Assembly (NCBI RefSeq): GCF_017833295.1
Contig: NZ_JAFIBW010000001.1
Coordinates: 5,049,501-5,113,500 of the forward strand
DNA length: 64,000 nt
Direction of reading: 5' to 3'
From: Methylobacterium sp. PvR107
Lineage (GTDB): Bacteria; Pseudomonadota; Alphaproteobacteria; Rhizobiales; Beijerinckiaceae
Under the pieces are notes generated by a model. It was not told the origin of the DNA and ran no database searches. It was given only the letters and a program-made list of their open reading frames with translations. A program made the translations under genes and the position numbers. This document shows, piece after piece, positions 33,624 to 42,530 of this stretch (within the stretch, counting starts at the first letter, position 1; each line of letters opens with the position of its first letter).

Positions 33624-34253
33624 GTGCATTACGATCTTGAGGTCCCGCGGGACGCGCGCGCGCTGCCGCACAATCCGCTCAAGGCCATCGTGGCGCCGCG
33701 GCCGATCGGCTGGATCAGCGCCATGGATCGCGCCGGTCAGCTCAATCTCGCGCCGTACTCGTTCTTCAACGCCGTCGCCGACAACATGGTCGCGTTCTCG
33801 TCCTCGGGCCGCAAGGACGCGATGACCTTCGCGGAGGACGGCGCCGAGTTCGTCTGCAGCCTCGCGACCTGGGACCTGCGCGACGGGATGAACGATTCCT
33901 CCGCACCGCTGCCGCGCGGCCAGAGCGAGTTCGCCTTCGCCAATCTCGAGACCGCGCCCTCGCAGAAGGTGCGGCCGCCGCGGGTCGCGGCCTCGCCGGC
34001 GGCGCTGGAATGCCGGTGGCTCCAGACCGTACCCCTGGTGCCGCTTGGGGGCGGGGAGGCGGACAACTTTCTCGTTATCGGCCAAGTCGTGTCGATCTAT
34101 GTCGACGAACGCTACGTGACGGACGGCATGGTCGATACCGCGGCCATGCATCCGATCATGCGCGGCGGCTATTTCGATTACTTCCATGCCACCGCGGATA
34201 CCCGTTTCCAGATGCGCCGGCCGAAGGGCGCGGGCGAGTTCGCCGGGTCCTGA
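33624..34253 (+). CDS. Flavin reductase-like FMN-binding protein
   Basis: This 209-residue protein starts HYDLEVPRDARALPHNPLKA followed by IVAPRPIGWISAMDRAGQLN and LAPYSFFNAVADN, the FMN-binding split-barrel pattern of the flavin reductase-like family. Later, FLVIGQVVSIYVDERYV is typical. Start GTG 33624 with GAGGGG upstream. It is co-transcribed with the nitroreductase upstream. Members reduce or bind FMN; some act as partner reductases of monooxygenases. Confidence 0.85.
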   Translation: MHYDLEVPRDARALPHNPLKAIVAPRPIGWISAMDRAGQLNLAPYSFFNAVADNMVAFSSSGRKDAMTFAEDGAEFVCSLATWDLRDGMNDSSAPLPRGQSEFAFANLETAPSQKVRPPRVAASPAALECRWLQTVPLVPLGGGEADNFLVIGQVVSIYVDERYVTDGMVDTAAMHPIMRGGYFDYFHATADTRFQMRRPKGAGEFAGS

Positions 34254-34331
34254 AAGGAGAACCTGTCCGTCGCGGCGGATTGAGGACTTATTTACCATAC
34301 GGAGCGCAGGTTCTGGCTGTCTTCAGCCGTC

Positions 34332-35429
34332 GTGCGCGCCCGGATGTTCCTGTTCACCACGCCGTCCAGCCCTCCGGAAAGTCCGCCTCCCCAGGCGCGG
34401 GCGCTGTCGGGTTCGGCCGCCTCGGGACCGGTGGTCCAGGCGATCCGCGACGGCGCGACGGCGAGCGGCGTAGGCTTCGACTACCTCCTCGCCACGGCAC
34501 GGCGGGAATCGTCCCTCGATCCCGCCGCGAAGGCCGGGACATCCTCGGCCACCGGCCTGTTTCAGTTCATCGAACAGACCTGGCTCGGCGTGATGAAGAA
34601 TGCCGGGCCGCGGCTCGGCCTTCAGGCGCAGGCCGACGCCATCACGCGGCAATCGGACGGCACCTATACGGTCCCGGATGCGGGCCAGCGGCAGGCCATC
34701 CTCGATCTGCGCCGCGATCCCAAGGTCTCCGCGACCCTCGCCGGCGCCCTGACGCAACAGAATGCCGAAGCGCTCACGGGCGCCCTCGGCCGCGAGCCGA
34801 CCGCGGGCGATCTCTACGCGGCGCACGTTCTGGGCGCCAAAGGCGCGGCGGCCCTGATCTCGACCGCCCGCGCGTTTCCTGAGCGCGCCGCCGCCCTCGA
34901 TCTTCCGGACGCGGCAGCGGCCAACCGTTCGCTGTTCTACGACCGCGCCGGACGGCCGCGCAGTGCGGCGGAACTATACGCCAGCCTCGCGGCAGCCGCT
35001 CAGGGTGCGGCGGCCACCGACATCACCGCCCTGCGCCAGGACAGCGCCCCGGCCACGCAGGCCGTCTCGGCCTATGCCAGCACCGCGACGGCGTTCGGCG
35101 GAAGTTCCGACCTGCGCAGCCTGTTCCAGACCGATCAGCGCGGGGCCGTGTCGGATGCCGCCGCCCGGCTCTGGCAGACGCGCAACAGCGCGCAGCCCGC
35201 CGCGCACGCCGAGCCGACCTACTTCCCGCGCTCCGACCCGGACGCGCCCGCGAGCGTCACAGCTCCCGATCCCGTCGTAACGGGCGCGCTTCCCGCGACC
35301 GCGGCGACGCCGCCGGGGACCGCGCTAACCAATCCGCCGCTGCCGCCCCGCCGCCCGGCGGAGTTCGCCGCGGCCAATGCCATGACCGGCGGCAGGACCA
35401 GCCTGTTCGCCCCCCGGAGCGGTCCATGA
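34332..35429 (+). CDS. Lytic transglycosylase domain protein
   Basis: This 365-residue protein has an SLT-type domain in residues about 30-100: FDYLLATARRESSLDPAAKA carries the catalytic Glu, then SSATGLFQFIEQTWL. The C-terminal half is Ala/Pro-rich and probably extended. It would cleave the glycan strand of peptidoglycan. No signal peptide is evident, so export could be by the flagellar route, as for FlgJ-like enzymes (inference). The start is GTG 34332 or ATG 34344. Its stop overlaps the next ATG (ATGA). Confidence 0.82.
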   Translation: MRARMFLFTTPSSPPESPPPQARALSGSAASGPVVQAIRDGATASGVGFDYLLATARRESSLDPAAKAGTSSATGLFQFIEQTWLGVMKNAGPRLGLQAQADAITRQSDGTYTVPDAGQRQAILDLRRDPKVSATLAGALTQQNAEALTGALGREPTAGDLYAAHVLGAKGAAALISTARAFPERAAALDLPDAAAANRSLFYDRAGRPRSAAELYASLAAAAQGAAATDITALRQDSAPATQAVSAYASTATAFGGSSDLRSLFQTDQRGAVSDAAARLWQTRNSAQPAAHAEPTYFPRSDPDAPASVTAPDPVVTGALPATAATPPGTALTNPPLPPRRPAEFAAANAMTGGRTSLFAPRSGP

Positions 35430-36940
35430 TCATCCGCGAGTTCCTGACCCGGACACAGAACGGCTCGGCCAGTCATCGCGCCGAAGCCGCGTCGGTCCTG
35501 GCGCGGACCTATCTCTACGGCAACCTCACGGCCGACGAGGCGTGGGAAGCCAAGACCGCACTGCTGACGATTCTCGACGATCCGTCGCCGGTGGTCCGGC
35601 GCGCCCTGGCCGAGACCTGCGCCGCGTCGGCGCGGACGCCGCGCCCCCTCGCGGTCGCGCTATCCTGCGACGTGCCCGAGGTCGCGCGGCTCGTGCTGGC
35701 ACATTCGCCGGTGCTGACCGATGCGGATCTCGTGGATGCCGCGGCCCTCGGAGACGAGGCGACGCGCGCGGTGATCGCGGCCCGCCATCACCTGACCCAC
35801 GCCGTCTCGGGGGCGCTAGCGGAGATCGGCGAACCGGGCGTCCTCGTGGTTCTCGCGCGCAACCCCACGGCCAAGATCACGGCCGGCCGGATGCTGCGCA
35901 TGATCGAGCGGCATGGCGACGAAGCCGCCCTGCGCGAGGCTCTGCTTAGCCGGGCGGACCTGCCGCCTGAGGTCCGCCACGCGATCGGCCTCGCGGTGGC
36001 GGAAGCCCTGTCCGACTTTGTGACACATCGCGGCTGGCTCGGAGGCGAGCGCTGTGACCGCTTGAGCCGCGAGGCTGGCGAGCGCGTTGCGCTCGAGGCC
36101 TGCGGGGGTGCGGGGGCGGCCGCCGTGGCGCGGCTCGTCGCCCATCTGCGCACGACCCATCAGCTCACGGCCGGACTGATCCTCCGCGCCGTCCTGTCCG
36201 GTCGGATCGACTTCGCCCTGGCGGCCCTGGCCGACCTGTCCGGCCAGGATCATGCCGGTGTCGCCCGAGCCATGCGCGATCCGCGCAGCTTCGCCGACCT
36301 TCACGCGCGTGCTGGTCTGCACGACGCACTCCTGCCGGCGATGCAGGCGGCGGTCTCGGCGTGGCAGGAGGTCGGCCGCCGCCCGGCCGCAATCCGCGGC
36401 GCCGGCCTGTCACGGCAGATCATCGAATGCGCCATCAGCGCCTGTGACGACCTGCCCGGGCCGGCCATGCATCCGGTCCGCGCGCTGCTGAACCGGTATG
36501 AGGCAGAGGCCGCCCGTGACGAGGCCCGTGAGGTCGCTCGGACCATCGCCGCGGAGGCGCTCGCGCGGGAGAATGCCCGTCGCGACGCACAGGCGGCCGA
36601 CGCCGCGTGGCGCGCCGCCCTGGACAGCCAGCGCCGGACCGAGTTCGCGCCCTCCGTGGCCGAGGCGGAGATCATCCCGGCGGCGGAGATCGTGGCCGCT
36701 GCGCCGGCCGCGGAACACCAGAACCCGGTCGGAGCGATCCTCGAGGCTCTGCCGGATCAAATCCTGGCCTGGTACAGGACCGAGGAGCCCGAGATCGATC
36801 CGGAGGCCAAGGCGGCCACCGATGCGGTGCTCGACGGGCTCGGCGAGGGCCTGCTCGATCTTTTCCGCGCCAGCCAGGACATCGCCGCACCGGCGGTCGC
36901 CGCGGCCGAGCCCGACAGCGCGGTGAAGATCGCCGCCTGA
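35426..36940 (+). CDS. DUF2336 domain protein
   Basis: This 504-residue helical-repeat protein's N-terminal region, FLTRTQNGSASHRAEAASVL followed by ARTYLY and LLTILDDPSPVVRRALAE, is the DUF2336 pattern, with HEAT-like repeats across the first 350 residues. A Glu/Ala-rich C-terminal tail follows. The family is restricted mainly to alphaproteobacteria. Its start overlaps the transglycosylase stop by four bases, so both are made together. Function unknown; a scaffold role is possible. Confidence 0.82.
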   Translation: MIIREFLTRTQNGSASHRAEAASVLARTYLYGNLTADEAWEAKTALLTILDDPSPVVRRALAETCAASARTPRPLAVALSCDVPEVARLVLAHSPVLTDADLVDAAALGDEATRAVIAARHHLTHAVSGALAEIGEPGVLVVLARNPTAKITAGRMLRMIERHGDEAALREALLSRADLPPEVRHAIGLAVAEALSDFVTHRGWLGGERCDRLSREAGERVALEACGGAGAAAVARLVAHLRTTHQLTAGLILRAVLSGRIDFALAALADLSGQDHAGVARAMRDPRSFADLHARAGLHDALLPAMQAAVSAWQEVGRRPAAIRGAGLSRQIIECAISACDDLPGPAMHPVRALLNRYEAEAARDEAREVARTIAAEALARENARRDAQAADAAWRAALDSQRRTEFAPSVAEAEIIPAAEIVAAAPAAEHQNPVGAILEALPDQILAWYRTEEPEIDPEAKAATDAVLDGLGEGLLDLFRASQDIAAPAVAAAEPDSAVKIAA

Positions 36941-36976
36941 GGAGGCAGCCGAGCGGATCGAACGCGCAGCGCGTCC

Positions 36977-38842
36977 CTATTCGGCCGCTCTGCGCCCTTC
37001 CGCCTCCGCCGCATCGGCAAGCCCGTAACGCGCGATGCTGCTCTCCAGCCGCAGGGCGGCGTTGATCAGGGCCATGTGGGAGAAGCCCTGCGGGGTGTTG
37101 CCGCGCTGCTCGCCGGTATCCGGATCGATCTCCTCGGCGAACAGCCCGACATCGTTCCCGCGCGCGATCAACCGCTCGAACGCGGCCTTCGCTTCCGCGG
37201 TGCGGCCTTCGAGGGCGAGGCAGCCGACTCGCCAGAAGGCGCAGGCCGTGAAGGTGCCCTCATCGCCGTCGAGGCCGTCATCCATGCGGTAGCGATAGAT
37301 CAGGTCGCCGCGCCCCAGCTCCCGCTCGATCGCGGCCAGCGTCGAGCGCGTGCGTGGGTCCTTCGGATCGAGCGCCCCGAACAGGGCAGCGCGCAGCACC
37401 GCCGCGTCGAGGTGATGCGAGCCGTAGGCACCGACGTAAGCCTGCTTCTGCGCATTCCAGCCCATCTCGAGATACTCCGCCCGAACCTCCGCGGCGACGC
37501 GCTCCCACGCGGCGATCTTCTCCTCCGGCACGCCCGCGATGTTGCGCCCGATGCGCGCCGCGTCGGTGAGCGCCACCCAGATCATCGCCTTGGTATGGAG
37601 CTGCTGGCGCCGCTCGGTCCGCAATTCCCAGATCCCGTGATCCGGGTCGTGGCGGTGCCGGATGGCCCGCGCGGTGAGGTTGTCGAGCACGGCCGGCAGA
37701 CGGTCGTTGACCTTCTCGGGCGGATCGTAATCCACCGCCTCCAGGAAGATGCACAACGCCCGCAGCAACTCGCCGTAGATGTCGTGCTGCTCCTGGAATT
37801 CCGCGACATTGCCGATCACCACCGGCCGCACGCCGTTCCACCCGGCGAGATGCGTCAGCTCCTCCTCGGGCGGGATCCCGTCGGCGATGCCGTACATCAG
37901 CCGGGTGTCGCGCCCGTGGGTCCCGTCCCGCTCGCGCAGAAAGCGCAGGAATTCGGCGGCCTCGCGGACGTAGCCCAGCATCACGAAGGCTGTGACCGTG
38001 AAGGAGGCGTCCCGCATCCAGCTGAAGCGATAATCGTAGTTGCGATTCCCCGGGACGGCTTCCGGCAGGCCGGCGGTCGCCGCCGCCAGGATCCCACCGG
38101 AGGGCGAATAGGTCAGCAGCTTGAGGCATAGCGCCGAGCGCATCACCGCGTCGCGATAGGCACCGCGATAGGTGCTGCGGGCGCACCAGCGGTGCCAGTA
38201 CTCGACCGTGGACTCCATGCGGCGCTGCGCGCCGGCGAAGTCCTCGATGCACGCCTCCTCCTGATCCTCTCCGTGGGTGAGCACCAGATAGGCGGTCTCG
38301 CCCGCGCTCAGGGTAAAGCGGACCGCTGCCTCGTCGCCGGCGAGGTCCGGCCGCGGATGGGCGTTGACCCGCAACCGCCAATCGCCGGCCTCGAAGAGCA
38401 CGGAGGCGCCCTCGATGATCGGCGTGCAGGCGCGGCGTGCGTAATCGAAGGTCGGCCGCACGACGAAGCGGCCGGTCACCTGCCCGGCCTCGCAGGTGAG
38501 CAGCCGGATCAGCCGGCTCTCGCCCTCGCCGTCGGGACCTTCGTCAGGTTCGGGACTCGGCGGGTTGACCGGCATCACGTCCACGAGCCGGGCTCTCCCG
38601 GTGGCGGTCTCGAAGGTCGTCTCCAGAATGTTCGTGTCCGGCACGTAGCGCCGTGACGTCCCGGCGAGCCCGTCGAAGACCAGGCTGCAGGCGCCGCCCT
38701 TCTCGTCGTCGAGGAGCTTCAGGAACAGGGCGGGCGAGTCGTGGCGCGGCCAGCACAGCCAGTCGATCGAGCCGTCGCGGGCAATCAGCGCGCAGGAATG
38801 GGTGTCGCCGATGAGGGCGTAGTCGCTGATGGGCTTCGACAC
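36977..38842 (-). CDS. Glycoside hydrolase family 15 protein
   Basis: This 621-residue protein starts SKPISDYALIGDTHSCALIA, the N-terminal domain typical of bacterial GH15 (glucoamylase/trehalase-like). The (alpha/alpha)6 catalytic barrel has NRNYDYRFSWMRDASFTVTA, HEQHDIYGELL-like FQEQHDIYGELLRAL and DEGTFTACAFWRVGCLALEG, which carry the active-site acids. Substrates of the family are alpha-glucans or trehalose. There is no signal peptide, so it is cytoplasmic. It is convergent with the DUF2336 gene. Confidence 0.9.
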   Translation of the reverse strand: MSKPISDYALIGDTHSCALIARDGSIDWLCWPRHDSPALFLKLLDDEKGGACSLVFDGLAGTSRRYVPDTNILETTFETATGRARLVDVMPVNPPSPEPDEGPDGEGESRLIRLLTCEAGQVTGRFVVRPTFDYARRACTPIIEGASVLFEAGDWRLRVNAHPRPDLAGDEAAVRFTLSAGETAYLVLTHGEDQEEACIEDFAGAQRRMESTVEYWHRWCARSTYRGAYRDAVMRSALCLKLLTYSPSGGILAAATAGLPEAVPGNRNYDYRFSWMRDASFTVTAFVMLGYVREAAEFLRFLRERDGTHGRDTRLMYGIADGIPPEEELTHLAGWNGVRPVVIGNVAEFQEQHDIYGELLRALCIFLEAVDYDPPEKVNDRLPAVLDNLTARAIRHRHDPDHGIWELRTERRQQLHTKAMIWVALTDAARIGRNIAGVPEEKIAAWERVAAEVRAEYLEMGWNAQKQAYVGAYGSHHLDAAVLRAALFGALDPKDPRTRSTLAAIERELGRGDLIYRYRMDDGLDGDEGTFTACAFWRVGCLALEGRTAEAKAAFERLIARGNDVGLFAEEIDPDTGEQRGNTPQGFSHMALINAALRLESSIARYGLADAAEAEGRRAAE

Positions 38843-38986
38843 GTCGTTTCCGGAATGCGGCTGGCCCTGCGCGGCAGGACGAGAACTCCGTGGGGAGTTA
38901 GCCGGGCGATGCCGAGCGGGGAGTCCCGCTCGACGATTCGCCGCACGAGCGCGCCTGTCTTGGCGCTCAGGTCTTGACGCTCAGGT

Positions 38987-40225
38987 CTAGGGCCGGGGCA
39001 GCATCCGATCGCTGATGATGCGCCGCTGAATCTCGCTCGTGCCCTCGAAGATCGTGGTCAGACGCGCGTCGCGCCAGTAACGCTCGACCCGGCGCTCGGT
39101 GGTGTAGCCGTTGCCGCCATGCAGCTGCATGGCCTGGTTGGTGACGCGCACCGCCATCTCGGTGGCCAGCAGCTTCACCATGGCCGATTCGCTCTCGGCG
39201 GGCTCGCCCTGGTCGAGGAGATGCGCGACCTGGTGCCAGAAGGCCCGGGCCTGCGCGACCTCGGCGGCCATGTCGGCCAGGGCGAAGCGCAAGGCCTGGA
39301 AGTCGCCGATCGGATGGCCGAACTGGACGCGTTCCTGAAGGTAGGCTTGGCTGTCTTCCACGGCCGCCCGCGCCACGCCGACGGCGCGCGCCGCGGTATG
39401 GACCCGGGCGATGTTGAGGCCGCGCTGGACCGCCGCGAACCCGCCGGAATCGGCGTCGGCGCCCTGGTCGCCGTAGAGGCCGGTGAGCCGGTCGCTCTCG
39501 GGCACCCGGACATCCTCGAGGGTCAGCTCGAAGGTCTCGAAGCCGTGATAGCCGATCTTGTCGATCACCCGGCCGGTCATGCCGGGCGGAAAGCGGTCGC
39601 GCTCCTTGATGACCAGGAACGGCTCCAGGCCGGCCGAGCGCGATTCGCCGGGCTCGGGGTCGCGGGTCCGGGCCAGGACTTCGACGAAATCCGCGCCCTT
39701 GGCGAACCCGGCCCAGCGCTTCGTCCCCGTCAGCCGCCAGACGTCGCCATCCCGCACCGCGCGGGTCTGAACGCCGGCGAGGTCGGAGCCGGCATTGGGC
39801 TCCGAGAGGGAGATCGAGCCGATCCACTGTCCGCGGGCGGAGCGTCGGAGGAGGTCGGCGCGGCGCTCCGGATCGAGAGTCTGCGTCCCGAGCCCCTGGC
39901 CCCGCGCCAGGATGCTGCCGACCGAGAGCCACGCCCGCGCCAGTTCCTCCGAGACGAGGCAGTACTCGAACACGCCGAGGCCCAGGCCGCCCTGTTGCTC
40001 GGGAATCGTGATGCCGAACCAGCCCTTTTCGGCCATGGCGTCGATCAGCGTGCGGGGCATCTCGCCCTTCTTCCGGTCGAGCTCGTCGGCCAGGGGGAGC
40101 ACCGTGTCGGCGGCGAAGCTCCGCGCCTCGTCCTGAAGCGCCGTCCGGATCTCGGTGCGCCACGGTGAGGCGAGTTCCGGCGGATGCGGTGCGATCCACT
40201 CGCTCCGAGCCTCGTTCTCGGTCAT
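38987..40225 (-). CDS. Acyl-CoA dehydrogenase
   Basis: This 412-residue FAD enzyme has ACAD signatures: GSISLSEPNAGSDLAGVQTR and the second signature QAMQLHGGNGYTTERRVERY, followed by RDARLTTIFEGTSEIQRRII. It oxidises an acyl-CoA to the 2-enoyl-CoA and passes electrons to ETF. The chain length or branched substrate is not clear. The ATG at 40225 has AAGGGGG upstream. It is divergent from the two-component pair, whose start is about 115 bases away. Confidence 0.92.
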   Translation of the reverse strand: MTENEARSEWIAPHPPELASPWRTEIRTALQDEARSFAADTVLPLADELDRKKGEMPRTLIDAMAEKGWFGITIPEQQGGLGLGVFEYCLVSEELARAWLSVGSILARGQGLGTQTLDPERRADLLRRSARGQWIGSISLSEPNAGSDLAGVQTRAVRDGDVWRLTGTKRWAGFAKGADFVEVLARTRDPEPGESRSAGLEPFLVIKERDRFPPGMTGRVIDKIGYHGFETFELTLEDVRVPESDRLTGLYGDQGADADSGGFAAVQRGLNIARVHTAARAVGVARAAVEDSQAYLQERVQFGHPIGDFQALRFALADMAAEVAQARAFWHQVAHLLDQGEPAESESAMVKLLATEMAVRVTNQAMQLHGGNGYTTERRVERYWRDARLTTIFEGTSEIQRRIISDRMLPRP

Positions 40226-40341
40226 CGGTTCCCCCTTGTCATGTCGCAACCCAATGCAGGATGCAGGCGGGAAACACGCGCTTACAAATTGGTTCCGCCA
40301 ACCATCTTCGAATAATCGTCGGATCGGCGCATAATAGCCTG

Positions 40342-41097
40342 ATGATGCAGGCCGAACCGCACACAGACTCCTTCGCGATGACTGCTCCGGCAACACCCCA
40401 CATCCTCGTGGTCGAGGACGATCGGGAGATTTCGGCCCTCATCGCGCGCTATCTGCGGGGCAACGATTGCCGCGTCACGCTGGCGGGCGACGGGACCGAC
40501 ATGGACCGCGCGCTCGCGGAATCCCGCATCGATCTGATCGTCCTGGACCTGATGCTTCCGGGGGAGGACGGCCTGAGCCTGTGCAAGCGTCTGCGCGGCT
40601 CCTCCCAGATCCCGATCCTGATCCTCACGGCGAAGTCCGAGGATGTGGACCGGATCCTCGGCCTGGAACTCGGGGCCGACGATTACCTCGCCAAGCCGTT
40701 CAACCCGCGAGAGTTGCTTGCCCGCATCCGCGCGATCCTGCGCCGGGTCGCTGCCGAAGCGCCCGATTCGGACGAGCGCCGGCGCCTGCATTTCTCCGGC
40801 TGGACGCTCGACGTGTCCCTGCGGCAGGTCCTGTCGCCCGAGGGTGCGCGCATCGCCATCACGGGCGCCGAGTTCGACCTCCTCCATGCGCTGTGCCTGC
40901 GCCCGGGTCGCGTCCTGTCCCGCGACCAGCTTCTCGATCTCACCCAGGGGCGCACGGCCGGCCCGTTCGAGCGCAGCATCGATGTGCTGATCTCGCGCAT
41001 CCGGCAGAAGATCGAGCGCGACACACGCAATCCCGAGTTCATCCGCACGATCCGCTCGGGCGGCTACCTGTTCACGCCCGAGGTGACGCGCTCATGA
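40342..41097 (+). CDS. OmpR-family response regulator
   Basis: This 251-residue protein has an N-terminal receiver domain: VVEDD acid pair, phospho-acceptor Asp in LIVLDLMLPGEDG, Thr in ILILTAKSED, Lys in LAKPFNP. A C-terminal winged helix follows (ITGAEFDLLHALCLRPGRVL to RIRQKIERD and SGGYLF). The start is ATG 40342; ATG 40378 would remove 12 residues. Its stop overlaps the kinase ATG (ATGA). The targets are not known. Confidence 0.93.
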   Translation: MMQAEPHTDSFAMTAPATPHILVVEDDREISALIARYLRGNDCRVTLAGDGTDMDRALAESRIDLIVLDLMLPGEDGLSLCKRLRGSSQIPILILTAKSEDVDRILGLELGADDYLAKPFNPRELLARIRAILRRVAAEAPDSDERRRLHFSGWTLDVSLRQVLSPEGARIAITGAEFDLLHALCLRPGRVLSRDQLLDLTQGRTAGPFERSIDVLISRIRQKIERDTRNPEFIRTIRSGGYLFTPEVTRS

Positions 41098-42503
41098 CCG
41101 CGCTGCGACGCCTGCGCCTCCGGCTGCGACCGACGACCATCGCGGGCCAGATCGCGCTTCTGGTGGTCGCCGGCATCGCGGTGGCGCACGTCGTCGCGAC
41201 CGTCGCGTTCCTGCTCCTGCATGAGGCGCAGAATCCCGACGAGTTGCCGGGCGTGGCGGCGAGCCGCCTGGGCACGCTGGCGCGGCTCCTCGATGCGGTG
41301 GATCCGGCCGCCCGGCCCGCACTCCTGGCCAGCGGTCACAGCCTGCCGCTGATCCATGTCGAAGGCTGGGACGGGGCGGTGCCGCCCGGCGCGAAACCTG
41401 TTCCCGACCTTCCCGTCATCCACCGCCTGCGCAACGGCGCCGGGCGGCCTGTGACCATCACGGACCTGTCGGGCGGCGACCCGGAACAGAGCCGCTCGCC
41501 GGCGCGGCTGCATATCGGCATCGTCACCCCCGCCGGGGCGATGCTCCAGGCGACCCTGCCCAATGACCCGCTTCGAACGCCGAAGCAGGGCGCGCTGATC
41601 TTCACCGTCGTGTTCCTGGCGCTGACCCTGGCCCTGCTGAGCGTCTGGGCGACCCGGGCCCTGACTGCCCCGCTGAAGCGTCTGGCCGGCGCGGCCGAGG
41701 CGTTCGGAACCCGCGACGATCACGTCGCGCTGCCGGAGGCAGGCCCCCGCGAGGTGCTGGCGGTTTCCCGGGCCCTCGACCGGATGCGGTCGCGGGTGCG
41801 CCGGCTGATCGACGACCGGACGCAGATGCTCGCGGCGATCAGCCACGACCTGCGCACGCCGATCACGCGGCTGCGCCTGCGGGCTGAGTTCATCGAGGAC
41901 GATGCCGCCCGGGCCGCCACCCTGCGCGACTTGGATCAGATGAATGGTCTGGTGGAGACGGCGCTGTCCTTCGTCCGCGACGGCCAGACCCGGGATACCG
42001 GCAGCCACAGCCTGGTCGATCTCGCCTCGGTGGTTCAGACCGTCTGCGACGATTTCTCGGATTTCGGCGCGCCGGTGAGCGTCGGCCGCAGCCGGCACGT
42101 TCTGGTCCAGGGCCGCCCGGAGGAATTGCAGCGCGCCGTGACCAATCTCGTGGACAACGCGATCAAGTATGGCGGCCGCGCCGAGGTCCACATGGACGCG
42201 TCCGAGCGCGGCGTCCGCGTCTGCGTGCTCGATCAGGGCCCGGGCATAGCAGAGGCCGAGCGCGAGGCCATGCTACAGCCGTTCGTGCGCGGTGATCGGG
42301 CGCGCAACCTCAACGAGGCGAGCGGCTTCGGCCTGGGCCTCTCGATCGTCCAGGCCATCGTCGAGTCCCATAACGGGCGGCTCACCCTCGAGAACCGGCG
42401 CGAGGGCGGCCTCTGCGCGGCGATCGAGCTGCCCCTGGCGGCCCAGGCCTTCGCCGGCCGGCGGGAGCAGAAGCCTGCGCCGGTGCCGGCCGAGGCGGCC
42501 TGA
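41094..42503 (+). CDS. EnvZ-type sensor histidine kinase
   Basis: This 469-residue protein has TM1 (IALLVVAGIAVAHVVATVAFL), a periplasmic loop of about 120 residues, TM2 (GALIFTVVFLALTLALLSVW) and HAMP. The dimerisation domain has the phospho-accepting His in LAAISHDLRTPITRLRLRAE, followed by an ATPase with N box NLVDNAIKYG, G1 DQGPGIA and G2 GFGLGLS. It is translated with the upstream regulator through an ATGA overlap. The signal is unknown. Confidence 0.94.
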   Translation: MTALRRLRLRLRPTTIAGQIALLVVAGIAVAHVVATVAFLLLHEAQNPDELPGVAASRLGTLARLLDAVDPAARPALLASGHSLPLIHVEGWDGAVPPGAKPVPDLPVIHRLRNGAGRPVTITDLSGGDPEQSRSPARLHIGIVTPAGAMLQATLPNDPLRTPKQGALIFTVVFLALTLALLSVWATRALTAPLKRLAGAAEAFGTRDDHVALPEAGPREVLAVSRALDRMRSRVRRLIDDRTQMLAAISHDLRTPITRLRLRAEFIEDDAARAATLRDLDQMNGLVETALSFVRDGQTRDTGSHSLVDLASVVQTVCDDFSDFGAPVSVGRSRHVLVQGRPEELQRAVTNLVDNAIKYGGRAEVHMDASERGVRVCVLDQGPGIAEAEREAMLQPFVRGDRARNLNEASGFGLGLSIVQAIVESHNGRLTLENRREGGLCAAIELPLAAQAFAGRREQKPAPVPAEAA

Positions 42504-42530
42504 GGCCGTCCGCCCCGGCGGCCGACGCGA

